From NCBI RefSeq assembly GCF_000485595.1, contig NW_014577238.1, positions 318,890 to 372,705 on the forward strand: a stretch of DNA of 53,816 nucleotides. The letters are read 5' to 3'. Origin of the DNA: Priapulus caudatus (lineage: Eukaryota; Priapulida; Priapulimorpha; Priapulimorphida; Priapulidae). A model generated the notes under the pieces. That model was not told the DNA's origin, did no database searches, and worked only from the letters and a program-made list of their open reading frames with translations. Below, piece after piece: positions 43,501 to 53,816 of the stretch (positions within the stretch are counted from its first letter, which is position 1; the number at the start of each line of letters is the position of its first letter). The position numbers were made by a program, and so were the translations under genes.

Positions 43501-46500
43501 CTTCTTTTTACATCTAACCAGGAGTCATGTTTTCGCCCTGTTAGTTGTTCGCTCCGCAAGGAGGTCATGTTTTGCCTGTTTCTTTATTAACTCCACGCAA
43601 GGAGGTTTGTTTCGCCCTGTTAGTTTATTACCTCGCCAAGGAGGTCATGTTTCGCCCTTTGTTATACGATCTAACAGTGGAGGTCATGTTTTAGCCTTAG
43701 TTGGGTTAGTTTATTACCCTCCGCCAAGGAGGTCTGTTTTCGCCTGTTCGTTGTTACTCTACCAGAAGGTTATGTTTCGCCCTGTTCGTTTGTTACCTGC
43801 CACCAGGAGTTGGTGTTTTCGCCTTTTCGTTAGTTTGTTCCTCAACAAGGAGGTTGTTTCGCACTTGTTCGTTGATTACCTGCCACAAGGAGGTATGTTT
43901 TCGCCTTGTTCGTATTGTTACTCTCCAAAGGGGTTATGTTTTCGCCCAGCTGTAATCGTATAATCTCCAGGAGTATGTTTCGCCCTGTGTAGGTTTGTTG
44001 ATCCTCGATATGTCAAAGGTATATTCAAAAAGTTACAGATGGATTTTGATGAATTTTTGGATGGGTTGGTTTTGCAAGAACAATTGATTAGATTTTGGTG
44101 TGATCTGGATCTTTATTGTCAGCGATTGTGCAATCGGCTGACAATAAAGATCCAGATCACCACCAAAATCTAATCAATTGGTTCTTGGCCCAAAACCAAC
44201 CCATCCCAAAAATTTCATCAAAATCCATCTGTAACTTTTTGAGATATCCTGTTGACAGACAAACCAACAAACTAACAGGGGCGAAAACATAACCTCCTTG
44301 GTAGAGGTAACAAGCGAACAGGGGCGAAAACATAACCTCCTTGGTAGAGGTAACAAACGAACAAGGGCGAAAACATAACCTCCTTGGTGGAGGTAACAAA
44401 CGAACAAGGGCGAAAACATAACCTCCTTGGTGGAGGTAACAAACTAACAGGGGCGAAAACACAACCTCCTTGGTGGAGGTAACAAACGAACAGGGGCGAA
44501 AACATAACCTTCTTGGTAGAGGTAACGCCAAGGAGGTCATGTTTTCGCCCCTGTTCGTTTGAAGGTAACAATCAGCGTGATTCACTATCCAATCATGCAT
44601 TTCTGTGGTCCGAGACAAGAAAGACTGTCCCAAATTATTGCACACCTGAATACCAAGATGTCTGTGGTGGAATACTATAATGCCAGTCTGTGTTCATCTT
44701 ACCTCGTGTATCTCCCCAGCTGCTGGGTATCCATACTTGTCAAAGCTTTCTATGAGACGGGGCAAAATCTGGCTCACAATCAGGTTGCAGTTGGCCAGTA
44801 CTATCAGCAATCTGACGTCCTAGAAACAACGACAGAATCCTTTTATAGACAAGCGAATGCTAGCTGTGCGAGTGATAGCTTCTACTACATGCCATGCTTC
44901 CCACAAATTATATAGTAGCCGATTAGCTTGAAAACTATTTCCAGATACCTCACAATATAGCAACAGTAATGGAGATATATTGGATAACTATCAGTCGTAG
45001 GATGCAATGCGAGGTTTATTTTAATATCTAGTTCACTTTTTATTTTAGTTTCATACATTAAACATATAGTAGGGATATTTAATTTAATAGATCAATGATC
45101 AACAGGATCTGGTGGAATGTCTAGCTCTACTGATAGCACAATCATTTCACATTATTAGACCAAACGCAAATGATAGCTACCGTGTTGGGTAATTCTTCCC
45201 CCGTTTGTGTGAGAAATTCAGCCTGGCTGGCTTTGCAACTGCAGACACAAACAAATTACTACAATATTAAAATATGTACAGATCTACTTTCTCTAATATT
45301 TAAAGAACCCACAAATGGTGTGCGTACATACATAGGTGTATGTGTGTGCATGCGTGCATGCAAAATGGTGGGGTCTTGGTTTTGTGATAATACCAGTTTA
45401 TCAATGTGAAGATTATCCAAGTTGCAATACATCGATGAAATAACTGTGTAAATAACAGTCAGGTAAACCGTGAAGTAAGGGAATAACACAAACGAGTTAA
45501 CATTTTACCGTTTCTCTACGTCTTTAGATGTGAGTTTCTGCAGAGTAGGAATGAATGACTGCAGGAGGTTCACACACATCGTAGACAAATCCTTCTGCGA
45601 CGCTCTGTTCGTAAGAATCTGACGAGGAGAACAACAAATGTGTAGAAAGCATCATAATCGATAGAACTAGCTCCCTGGGCTTATATACCATAGACACACT
45701 GGTGACAGAAGTACAGGTTATGGTATGTAATGGGTGACTCAGCCCACATACATATAGTATAACAGAGTGAGATAAGATAAAGGATGACTTTCTGCTAGTT
45801 TCTCAGATGATTATACACTGTTCCCTGAGCTCCATCACACCTCACCAGCTCCCCATCTCTACATCTTAAGCTAGTATCGCTTCACTAACACTATCATCTA
45901 TAAGTCACCTCTTGCTCTCCAGGGACACTTGGGGTTAGAACGTCCTGTAGTATCTGTAGACATTCCAGAACAATATTTTCATACTTCTGGGGCTGTAATT
46001 AAAAAAGGTAACAGCATATTTAACACAAAATCACTGTATTTAAATATTTGGAACAGCACTCATTCTAATTTTGTTTTTATTAATGAAGAAAGAGGTAGTT
46101 TTTATTATTATAGTATCTATCAGAGTACCTTATGATAGATATTTATTGCTTAGAGTTATATTTCAAGTTACCATTTAATTGATACATTTAATAAAATAAA
46201 TTCTTACTACAAAATCATCACAAAATAACTTGTTAATTAAAACAGTGTGACTTAATACATTATTAGAACGAACTGTGATGGTACCATGGGCATGAATCTA
46301 ACTGATGTCAGAATTACAAATTATCATGTTCGATATGATTTTAAAATACTAAGTGGTATTGTACACAATTTTTTTATAACGTATGGCAAAATCTTTTAAT
46401 TGAGTCACATGGACTCCTTGTTTTAAATTAGGGATTCCAACTATAAAACAGCAAGTATCTGAAGAAGGCATGTACAGGGAGTTTTTGAGTTATTTGTAGT

Positions 46501-46969
46501 AAAGCGGATTGTTAATTCGTGTTACCTTCACTGCTCCGCTAACATGTATAACTCTTAAAAAACGTGAATGCTCAGCATGCGCTCACCAGATTCGTTGTGG
46601 CTCCAGTAGTGTCATCGACATCAAGAACCCAATCTTCCTGCAGATACAGACATCTGATCTCCTCGGATGCTTTCTGAAAGAGTGCTGCCATGCACTGGAT
46701 GCGCATGTCGGACACGAGACGTTCCACTATCCCTGTCAGGTCTCCTGCTAGGTCCATGGCACGCAGGGAGGAGTAGCACGACCTAGGACAACATAGACCT
46801 TACACTTATACAGCTGCAGCTACAGACTCACCTTCATCCACACAGAAAATGTGCTCACACAAACAATATGCTCATGCCAATGATGACATATACAGCAATG
46901 GTATATGTATATCTATTTTTTTTTCTTTTTTGCTTCACTGACCCCTACGGGAGTCGGATGAATAAAGTG

Positions 46970-47024
<55 letters not shown>

Positions 47025-47679
47025 ATGCATGCATGCATGCATGCATGCATGTATGTGTATGCATGCATGCATGCCTGTATGTAATATGTATGTATGTATG
47101 TAATAAATCCAATAGTAATCCATCCTTTCCAAAGTAATAAATCTATACTACAATTATACACAGTTAATAGAGATTAATGAGATAATATAATAAACGTACC
47201 AAGAGCGTATTAAATGTATTTAATATACTTTTTCATACTTAATGCGCTCTTGAACGTATGTATGTTAATCAGAGAACCGGGGAAGTAGAGAAAGGTTCAC
47301 TACCTCACGTATCTAACACAGTGTGGAATCCAATCTGTGTACATCTCCTGATGAGTGGTCTGCCACCCCACGAGTTGCTGAGCACTACCGGCTCCAGCTG
47401 ATTTCAGACTGTTTGGCACCAACGCAGCTCGTAGTAAGTTGCAGTACATCTCCAGTACATCATGCATCATAGCCTAATATTAGGATAGTGTGAACATACA
47501 GATATACTATATGCCTGTTTTGTCAAGTATTCGATATCACTGCGAGAGAGAGAGAGCGAGAGAGAGTGAGAGAGCGAGAGACAGAGAGAGCGAGAGAGAG
47601 TGAGAGAGAGCGAGAGAGAGAGCAAGAGAGAGAGAGAAAGAGCGAGAGAGCAAGAGAGAGAGAGAGAGAGAGAGAGCGC

Positions 47680-47710
<31 letters not shown>

Positions 47711-50700
47711 CGAGCAAGAGAGATTATTATTCTATATAAAATACAATGAATTATATGGTGAAGGGAGCTGTCCACTTACAGTGAATGCAGTGGAATCTTC
47801 TTTTCCATACCGACTAGATGTGATCTATACAGCAAGAAAATCGTCAAAACAATGTGTGTTAAAATTCTACCACTGAAGGAACGTGGTGAGCAAAGACAAG
47901 GATTCAATATAGTTATGATATAGTCGAATTGATACTGTACACGATACTGACTCTAAAAAGTTGATGAATGTATACAACACAACAACCGATCCCATGACTC
48001 ACTGATAGAGATAATCAATCTTCTATGTATTTGAGTAAACCTCAACATCAATTTTAAGCTCTCACATTTTTCAGTTCTCCAGCCAAATATGATTGTCCGA
48101 GCTTGTACATGTCAGGCAGATGTTGCATCAATATTTCCGTCAATTCCTCAACAAATAGTACACGTTGTGGAGTACGGAATCTTGCAGCTACCGACTCTGA
48201 TCCCTGCCCGCCCGCATGTCCACCTGCTAGGTACAGAAATGCAAGTGACGGATTAAAGTAAATTAACTAGTAATATAATGCATGCACAAACCTGGAAAAA
48301 GATGATCATCTTCTACTCTGACATTTTGGAAATTCGAGTCCAATGTTTTTTTTACAATAGGAACATTAAAGGAATAACATGGCCATTGATTATGCAATGT
48401 TGACGAATGCTAGAGTAACTGGCACCTTGTGTAGTTAATAAGTACATTACCTTATAGCCAAATGCATATTAGTTTGTCCAATATCACTGCTGGTTACTAA
48501 GAAATGTCTAATTGAAATCCACAGTCCAAGAAATGTTTACAGTTTACAGTTTCACTTTCAAATCGCTGCCAGCGAAGCGGGTGTGATACAGATTTATAGT
48601 GCACCGGACATTTTTGCACGCATGCTCGGCCGTACACAATGCTATCATCAGTGATTTCGTAAACACGGACGCTCGTGATAAGGAACTTTTTGTCAGGGCT
48701 GTCCATGTGCGTCCGTGATTAGTACGTTTGTTTTACTCCATTTCCATGTTTAGGTCCGTGGCCGTGGTTACACAGCTGACACCTCCATTTCATCTGGCGT
48801 CCAAAACATACAGGCCCGCACAAATGTTTACGTCATCGCCGCGACTTATCGCTTGACTCCTGGATGACATTTACGGCACGTAACATGAATATCAACAAAC
48901 CGATTTCAAGTCTTGCTTGTAATGTAACCAGCAGTGATATTGGACAAACTAATACGCGTTTGGCTATAAGGTACATGTACTTATGAACTACACAAGGTGC
49001 CAGTTACTCTTAGCATTCGTCAACATTGCATAATCAAATGGCCATATTATTCCTTTAAGTGATCGCTGTCTACATAGGAAGCTGTCCACTCACCAGTGGT
49101 GTAGCCAGCTATTCAAAAACAGTTTTGATGATTTCTGGCTGGTCTTCACTTCCTTGATTTTTCTGTGGAACGAGAGAGACAACAGACACTATATAGGCAT
49201 CATTAGCAGCAGGTGATTTTATATGGAAATAGATCAGTAAATGTGATAGATGGTGTTGTGTGGCTGCTTTAGCTACAGGCACCAGGAAGTACTATGGCTA
49301 CATTACACAACATGTGTCTCTAACTTACAGAGAGAAGTTTGTTTCGGATTCCAATACATCCATACAACTTGAATGTTGCAATTTTCTCAGTACAGTTACT
49401 TGAAATTTCAAAGAAACAAAAACATCTATTGAACACAAGAAACAACAAGCACACAAACAAGAACACAAGAAACAAAAACAAGAAGGAAAAGCTGCCATCT
49501 TTTTTACATTTTACTCTCAACCTATGCTGCCACAGCTTAAATCTCAAGTGCATTCCCAAGATTGGTTTCACACCAGGAATCAGTTTATTGTGCCTTTACT
49601 GCCTTAAAGGGTTCAAGAAGACTGGCAGCATTGGGATCCAAGCTTGGACACCACTGGTGGTAAAACATGGATAAGCAGCCGTACGATCTAGACTTAGGTT
49701 GTAGAGTGGCTGAGGTCAATGCTAGGTGTAATTGTAGGCACCAGTCGGTCAAGCTCATTGTCCCATACTCACTCACCAGCCTTTATATGGTCAACCTGAC
49801 AAACATGACCATAGTGCTAGTTATCCAATCATGATGATTTGATATGCAGAGCCAGGCTGGGTTGCCTGCTGTCTCCAGGCCATTTAAGTACCTAAAAATA
49901 CACCAGCAACACTCATACTTGACATATCATATTGAAAACAACTTATTATCTTGGCGTGATTATGTGTTATGCCCTGCGTAAGGCCTAGGTAGCACATAAG
50001 GCAGTGACAAGTCAAGGCGTTATTATAGCATCGGTAAATAACCGTGAAAAGATAGCAACTGTTTATCGTGAAAATGAGGAAACAACGTTACCTACTAAAG
50101 AAGCTGACCATACTTACATGATGAGTCTTTTTGCTCCTCTAAAGGAAGCAGGAATCTGCGAAAGTTTGTTTGTCAACTTCTGCTGCAGGCGCTTGTATTC
50201 TTTGCTCTACATCATCGTAAACTGCAAAACATAATTCTCAGGTTAATAGTGACCTCATGCTAGCATTTATTAATTAGAGCAGTAAACAACAGGAAATTGT
50301 TAAAACACTAAACTCCCACAATGAGCACAAACACATGTCAAGTAAAAATTGACATATTTACAATTTGTTCTTGCTTCTAAACAATTCACTGCTGTCATCT
50401 TTGAAACACTTACCAGTTTGTGAATATTTTCACTCTAGTATCCGAAAATAGAGATTTTGCTCTGCTCCAGTCGTTTATCACAATTTCTATGTCGCCCTAA
50501 AATTTGTTTTAAAAACAGAATATCATCAAACCAGCAACGCCCTAATATTTATTCTCAGAGACAAGTCAAGAATATTTCACTATTAATTTTTATATACCTT
50601 TGGTAACAAACAATGCACACTAAACCAAGATGTATAGACGTTAACACAACACTGGGATTAGGTCCATAAACGCATTTACAATTAATTTCAAGTAAACTGC

Positions 50701-53334
50701 ATGGACACACATAGCACATGACAAAGCACAAGTGTGAAGTACACCTTCGTGTATATTCTTCTCGATGCTTCCCGGCAGATCTGAACAGCGAAACTTGAAG
50801 CGTAACAGGACGGTTGAGCGCGTTTCTGATGGTGTCCGCGCGGGTCTCGTCGCTTCAGCACGTCTTGCAACAGGTCGGTTGGCCATGCGAGGGCCTCTAC
50901 AACACACACACAAGCATGTATCAGAGACGATCTGCCATTACAGATTACAGGTAGGTCTGTTTTACGAATCAGGTACTATTAATTAGCTGTTATACCTATT
51001 AATACCTATAATTACCTATATATGGTAGATGCTGCAACAAGAACTATTAATTACCTGAGAGAATTACTTCAGCGCTGTGATCAGTGAGATGACCTTCAGA
51101 TGCCCTCTGGTCAGACATGATCATGCCCTGTAATGCTGCACAACAAGCAACAACGTTACAGAACGCCGCAAAGGCAAAACGTGCAAAGTATCGCCCACAC
51201 AAAAGTGGACGCGTCGCGTAACTTTTTGCAGAGACGTATGACCGTCGACTTTCTCTTCTGTTAGTAGCAATAACTACGCGCATACAGCCGCGGACATACA
51301 TGCAGATACTACGTGGTATCAGTCGCATTAAATGAAGTAGAGCGCTGTGGTGTTCACAAAATAATTAAACAGATTCAGATACTTTTCAGTATCTTGTATT
51401 TCTAACGTTCAACATGGAAACTGGCTGCCCCGGAAAACTCTGTTTCGATTACTTCCTTTTCGTCGATAGGTGGCAGCATAAATACAGTATTCTCAATACA
51501 TAAAGCTTTATGAATGATTCATATGCCGATATTGCCGATATATCAGCATATCGACATTAGAAGCCGCGCTCATACATGTCAGCGTGTTTATGCACTGCTG
51601 CCAGTGAATGAATCTAGGTTGTCCTTCACAAGAGATGCTGGTCCATCGAGCGTGTGTGTCCTACGTCTCTGCATGGTGTGTCAGACCCGCCTTTAGGTCA
51701 TCAAAACTGAAATTTGACATGAATGAGTGGCTTTTACACCACTAGTGCTAATAACTACGGAGTTTAATCTCCATAATATAAAATTCTTATACTTTTACAA
51801 AGGGTTATAGATTAGTGTTAGATTAAAATTTAGATTATAGTAATCGATTCTGTTCGACTTTAGTTGTCCCTGTTATGAAGTTTATATATTTAGTGAAACC
51901 AGTATAAGAAGTGAGAAGCTCGAAGAGAAGTGTTGATAGCATCTAGACTCAAGTAAGCTCACAAGCCTCTGACCGCCTCATGTTAATCCGCAGAGTCCTT
52001 AAAACATGCCATTTGAACAGTCGTAAGCGAAAAACTGGATTCGTATCTCTTAATTCACATGGTTTTTGTCTACATCACCTTCTAAAGATGAAATACCAAG
52101 AAGAAGAATGGAAAGCACATTTGCAACTCTCACAACACATAACTATTACACCTGCGTTCTGTGATTTGTAGGCTCATAGAAACCTTCATAATATAGGAAA
52201 CACATTTATGACACAAGAGATAATTCAATCGATACCTGGATCCTTGGTGATTTTCTACCAGAAACCACTGAGCTACGAAATCATCACTATTGAGATTTCC
52301 AGATCCTTCGGGAAATAACTCTACCAGTTCATTGTTCGGTAGATCTCTTGCTAGAAGATATGTGTAAATCAATAAATGAAGCATTAAGCAGCAGAAGACT
52401 ACTCAGTGACATTTTACAAATTTTGATAGTGCTATCCAAGTATCCCAATTCTGAGTTTCCGTCAGCTTTTAAATGGATTACTAGATTGCTAAATGCCAAT
52501 GATCAAAAAAATTGTTACGCTGCCCAGACCCCACGTAATACAGTGCCTGTTACAGAACCAAGGTTACAACAGATGTCCATAAGCTTATGTTCCAAAGACC
52601 ATTACAGAACACATGACTATGAGGTGTCTACTACATAGAAATCAAGTGATGATGTTTGACACAATGGTGCATAGGGCATTGACATGCCACCTTGCTGCTA
52701 GCTTTAGAAAGTAGTAAGCAGTAATAAGTAATAAGTTAGCAGTTCTGCAGAAGCAGTACCCGGATCTGACTCAACATGGAACAAAATAGCTTACTGAGTT
52801 GCTTCATCTGCAGGCCATAGAGGAATCTATCTGGGAGACATAAGGCGATTGCACCCTCCGCTCTCCTGCCTTGTCAAACATGCTGCGGACTCACTCCACC
52901 CCATACCAGGCTGACTCCTGAAGACGGGCCCTTCAAAACACATTAGTCCCAATGAAATTCAATGTACAGTTAAATAACTTGGTCAGCTAGCTTATTCTGA
53001 AACATGACAAGATATATGGCACAGGCAAACACCTAGCGTTTGCAACCATTTAGTATTCACCACTCATTCCATACTCTGGCACATATAAAAATTCCACACG
53101 TAAGGGTACAACTATTCAACCCAAATGATTGTCCTGCGCTGCTATCCTTGACCTGTTTGCCACAAGAATCCTCTGAACTTTGACAGTACGCGCGTGCCGT
53201 ATTCCTCTCACGACCTGGTGAGCAATGATCACAATCAACCGACACCTTTGCAGGGTTCCAGTGCGAGCGACCAGCCTTGCACTAGATGAATCCACTCCCA
53301 TGGTCCATCACACAGCATCCACCCCAACATTATC
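39878..53334 (-). CDS. EXOC2: EXOC2 (Sec5), exocyst complex component, 5' partial
   Basis: Minus-strand spliced gene. Intact coding exons in transcript order: 48226-48066, 47824-47780, 47473-47304, 46782-46587, 45992-45909, 45618-45509, 44811-44703, 41721-41580, 40969-40791, 40365-40250, 39962-39878. Together they give 464 complete codons plus a stop with consistent phases. Recognition rests on motifs such as RLLIVLANC, RADPIVGAIEQ, LKELLFSMVAIHAEV and the C-terminal KFKRSMKFQLICFQ, which match Sec5. Upstream exons (52.3-50.1 kb) and an N-terminal IPT/TIG-like exon (53.3-53.15 kb) are recognisable, but several carry indels. Sec5 is a subunit of the octameric exocyst that tethers secretory vesicles at the plasma membrane; its IPT domain binds Ral GTPase in animals. 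The start codon is outside the window or unrecognised. Confidence 0.93.
40250..40365 (-). CDS. EXOC2: EXOC2 penultimate coding exon
   Basis: Encodes ACLDLIGLQGATMAYQSATS and a segment ending EKSANDE. Acceptor tttcag, donor GA|GTATGT in phase 2. Confidence 0.9.
40558..40584. repeat. (TA)n microsatellite
   Basis: About 13 TA units in an EXOC2 intron, followed within 50 bp by degenerate ttagggttaggg. Confidence 0.9.
40791..40969 (-). CDS. EXOC2: EXOC2 exon with LKELLFSMVAIHAEV
   Basis: Encodes VSGYLKELLFSMVAIHAEV through FSCVTRFSEGGAQQ, colinear with the conserved C-terminal Sec5 helices. Starts in phase 1 after ttgcag and ends before gtaagt. Confidence 0.94.
41580..41721 (-). CDS. EXOC2: EXOC2 exon with RADPIVG
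   Basis: Encodes AVKLRFEDLNTKLISAYVER then RADPIVGAIEQNMYIGHFSW. With the acceptor at 41722 the spacing to the preceding exon equals that of human EXOC2. The acceptor (ctctcag|GCTG) is repeated upstream in a 36-bp array, giving alternative in-frame starts. Confidence 0.94.
41718..41867 (-). repeat. 36-bp tandem repeat spanning an EXOC2 acceptor
   Basis: Units start at 41718, 41754, 41790 and 41826 (cagcctgagagcacatagca), with a fifth cut off by the gap. Minus-strand reading gives ctctcag|GCTG in each. Confidence 0.95.
41868..41892. other. Assembly gap, 25 N
   Basis: Exactly 25 N at the end of the 36-bp array, a round size that suggests a placeholder rather than a measured gap. Confidence 0.99.
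42213..44131 (+). repeat. Left arm of a 3.66-kb inverted duplication
   Basis: Reverse-complement copy of 44132-45870, including degraded copies of EXOC2 exons near 42479-42588 and 43253-43355. Relative to the right arm it has many one- or two-base deletions (for example gatttt to gattt, aaagctttg to aaacttg), so the copied exons are frame-broken. Confidence 0.9.
44278..44525. repeat. About 42-bp tandem repeat in the right arm
   Basis: Six or so units of ggggcgaaaacataacctcc plus ttggtagaggtaacaaacga. The left arm holds a longer, irregular version (about 43495-43985). Reading frames across it are repeat artefacts. Confidence 0.9.
44703..44811 (-). CDS. EXOC2: EXOC2 exon with LLIVLANC
   Basis: Encodes (R)LLIVLANCNLIVSQILPRL through DKYGYPAAGEIHE. 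It lies in the right arm of the 3.66-kb inverted duplication. A degraded copy is on the plus strand near 43253-43355. Confidence 0.93.
45509..45618 (-). CDS. EXOC2: EXOC2 exon with MCVNLLQSFIPTLQKL
   Basis: Encodes ILTNRASQKDLSTMCVNLLQ through TSKDVEK and ends CG|gtaaaa, completing an Arg with the next exon. It is duplicated in frame-broken form on the plus strand near 42479-42588. Confidence 0.92.
45909..45992 (-). CDS. EXOC2: EXOC2 exon PQKYENIV
   Basis: An 84-nt phase 0-0 exon encoding PQKYENIVLECLQILQDVLT then PSVPGEQE. Acceptor attacag, donor gtgact. Confidence 0.9.
46587..46782 (-). CDS. EXOC2: EXOC2 exon with MRIQCMAALFQKASEEI
   Basis: Encodes SCYSSLRAMDLAGDLTGIVE through LQEDWVLDVDD and TTNL, colinear with the Sec5 segment that holds EDWIVD in human. 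Acceptor ctag, donor gtgagc. Confidence 0.94.
46970..47102 (+). repeat. (GTGC)n/(ATGC)n/(GTAT)n microsatellite
   Basis: Tetranucleotide tract in an EXOC2 intron. Confidence 0.93.
47200..47252. repeat. CAAGAGC hairpin, copy 2, EXOC2 intron
   Basis: CAAGAGCGTATTAA / TTAATGCGCTCTTG arms with one mismatch around an AT-rich loop. Only the terminal CAAGAGC is shared with the 15426 copy. Confidence 0.75.
47304..47473 (-). CDS. EXOC2: EXOC2 exon with MMHDVLEMYCNLLRAAL
   Basis: Encodes AMMHDVLEMYCNLLRAALVP through WIPHCVRYV. Ends GTGAG|gtagtg in phase 2. A long (GA)n tract starts about 65 bp above it in + coordinates. Confidence 0.92.
47541..47722 (+). repeat. (GA)n microsatellite
   Basis: About 180 bp of GA with CG interruptions in an EXOC2 intron, between exons 47304-47473 and 47780-47824. 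Confidence 0.93.
47780..47824 (-). CDS. EXOC2: EXOC2 45-nt exon
   Basis: Encodes ITSSRYGKEDSTAFT. The acceptor gtatag at 47825-47830 was chosen over a ctag 11 bp downstream because only it keeps phase with both neighbours. Confidence 0.8.
48066..48226 (-). CDS. EXOC2: EXOC2 exon with RFRTPQRVLFVEEL
   Basis: Encodes GGHAGGQGSESVAARFRTPQ then RVLFVEELTEILMQHLPDMY and LAGELKN. It is the most 5' exon that is free of indels and joined by consistent phases to all downstream exons. Confidence 0.9.
48370..49054. mobile_element. 685-bp long-TIR element with TTAA duplication, EXOC2 intron
   Basis: Ends AGGAATAACATGGCC and GGCCATATTATTCCT, arms of about 125 bp, flanked by TTAA (48366-48369 and 49055-49058), as in piggyBac or Kolobok elements. 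A 69-codon minus ORF (48497-48706) lies inside without a recognisable transposase motif. Confidence 0.88.
50118..50221 (-). pseudogene. EXOC2: EXOC2 exon with frame-breaking indels
   Basis: Starts VYDDVEQRIQA in one frame, continues LQQKLTNKLSQIPAS in a second, and shows EEQK in a third. All match the Sec5 order, so at least two single-base indels are present. It is either a consensus error or real damage. Confidence 0.75.
50414..50496 (-). CDS. EXOC2: EXOC2 exon with NDWSRAKSLF
   Basis: Encodes GDIEIVINDWSRAKSLFSDT then RVKIFTN, colinear with the Sec5 segment VINDYEKAKSLF. It is internally open, but its phases do not match either neighbour by one base, consistent with indels next door. Confidence 0.8.
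50745..50896 (-). pseudogene. EXOC2: EXOC2 exon with frame-breaking indels
   Basis: The conserved Sec5 order is spread over three frames: DLLQDVLKRRD, then DTIRNALN, then VLLRFKF and LPGSIEKNIHEG. Extra bases are visible after the AAC of NALN and after RFKF. Splice sites ttgtag and gtgtac remain. Confidence 0.82.
51055..51135 (-). CDS. EXOC2: EXOC2 exon LQGMIMSDQRASEG
   Basis: Encodes LQGMIMSDQRASEGHLTDHS then AEVILS. It joins in phase to EALAWPTDLLQDVL of the next exon. Similarity is modest and the assignment is by order. Confidence 0.6.
52236..52350 (-). CDS. EXOC2: EXOC2 exon with AQWFLVENHQGS
   Basis: Encodes RDLPNNELVELFPEG then SDDFVAQWFLVENHQGSR, matching the Sec5 segment that follows the IPT domain. 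Acceptor ttctag, donor gtatcg, phase 2. The exon joining it to 51135 was not found. Confidence 0.82.
53153..53334 (-). pseudogene. EXOC2: EXOC2 IPT/TIG-domain exon, frame-broken
   Basis: In minus-strand order the segment gives DNVGVDAV, EWI, SSSARLVARTG and LIVIIAHQVVRG then TVKVQ, in different frames. The order resembles the Sec5 IPT domain (EWMSASKIV, DIIVTT, GGRG). The boundaries cag|GAT and ACAG|gtcaag are inferred. Confidence 0.55.
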
Positions 53335-53816
53335 CTGAGTGCTGTCTCATTGAAAAAACATCACAGGAAATCATAACATAAGTTACTCGAGTGTGCAATG
53401 CTATAATCAATTACTTATAGCACATCACACATCCTTAAGAATTTCATATCAATGTGGCAAATGTCACACAATTAAATCAGGTTTAAAAGTATCACGGGTG
53501 CATTTTGAAACTGATAATAACTGTACTACAACGTAATTTGGATTAAAGAAGCCATTGACTGCAAAAAGGAACATTTTTACTAATTAAATCTAGATTTGTT
53601 TAATTGATCTGTAACAAACTATAGCATCTACCCTGTTTAGGCTAACAATACTGTGAATTTTTGCCAACAACCTGAACACGAACAAATTGTTAGTAGAGTA
53701 GTCTCCAATTTCCTGCAACCCAGTAATGGCCAAACATATGCACGCACAGACATACGCTCACTGTACGCCAACAATTTGGATGCAGAAAACGTTTGGCAAG
53801 AGATGAAGCATGGGCT

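Larger units (their letters stand above)
44132..45870 (-). repeat. Right arm of a 3.66-kb inverted duplication
   Basis: Contains intact EXOC2 exons 44703-44811 and 45509-45618. The centre is a near-perfect hairpin: ctggatctttattgtcagc, the loop gattgtgcaatcg, then the reverse complement. Confidence 0.9.
51140..53816. other. EXOC2 5' introns and window end
   Basis: Apart from the exons at 52236-52350 and 53153-53334 I recognise nothing. A 96-codon plus-strand ORF at 52348-52638 has no known domain and no splice context. Confidence 0.4.

Noticed and set aside
44174-44645. ORF with repeated SPLFVCYLHQGG
   Set aside because: It follows a roughly 42-bp tandem repeat within an EXOC2 intron; no start or splice support.
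47467-47775. Leu/Ser-rich minus-strand ORFs
   Set aside because: Translations of the (GA)n tract.
49112-49173. Possible further EXOC2 exon (KNQGSEDQPEIIKT)
   Set aside because: Splice-like ends exist, but the frame has a stop and I could not match it to Sec5.

Overview
The window is nuclear DNA of an invertebrate-type metazoan. It has spliced genes with GT/AG introns, tRNA-like repeats, many non-autonomous DNA transposons with target-site duplications, long (TA)n, (CA)n, (GA)n and CTG microsatellites, TTAGGG-like motifs and two runs of N (134 and 25 bases). No bacterial operon, rRNA, functional tRNA or CRISPR array is visible. The species cannot be named from the sequence.

Layout. 1-13.1 kb is repeat-rich and holds no host gene I can support. 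It contains tRNA-like repeats, microsatellites, duplicated repeat blocks and nested terminal-inverted-repeat (TIR) elements with visible target duplications. 13.1-16.5 kb holds an intronless 118-codon reading frame encoding an HP1-type chromoshadow domain, a small basic ORF, a 56-bp tandem repeat and an LTR-like segment. 17.9-36.2 kb (+ strand) is a complete 13-coding-exon gene for a 646-residue SLC6 sodium/chloride-coupled transporter. Its second intron carries two well-conserved netrin exons (third laminin-EGF domain and linker) on the same strand. 36.8-39.5 kb is AT-rich with no gene seen. 39.9 to about 53.3 kb (- strand) is EXOC2/Sec5, the exocyst subunit. Its eleven 3'-terminal coding exons are intact, its 5' half carries frame-breaking indels in at least four exons, and its first exon lies outside the window.

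How the genes relate. SLC6 and EXOC2 converge tail to tail. One takes up amino-acid-type solutes at the plasma membrane and the other tethers secretory vesicles there; nothing suggests co-regulation. The most notable local signals are: netrin exons whose phases are compatible with in-frame splicing into SLC6; tandem duplications that multiply a 3' splice acceptor in both genes (70 bp x3 in SLC6, 36 bp x4-5 in EXOC2); a 3.66-kb inverted duplication inside EXOC2 that copies two exons, one arm being full of small indels; and hairpin elements that share termini and target-duplication size but have unrelated, still self-complementary arms.
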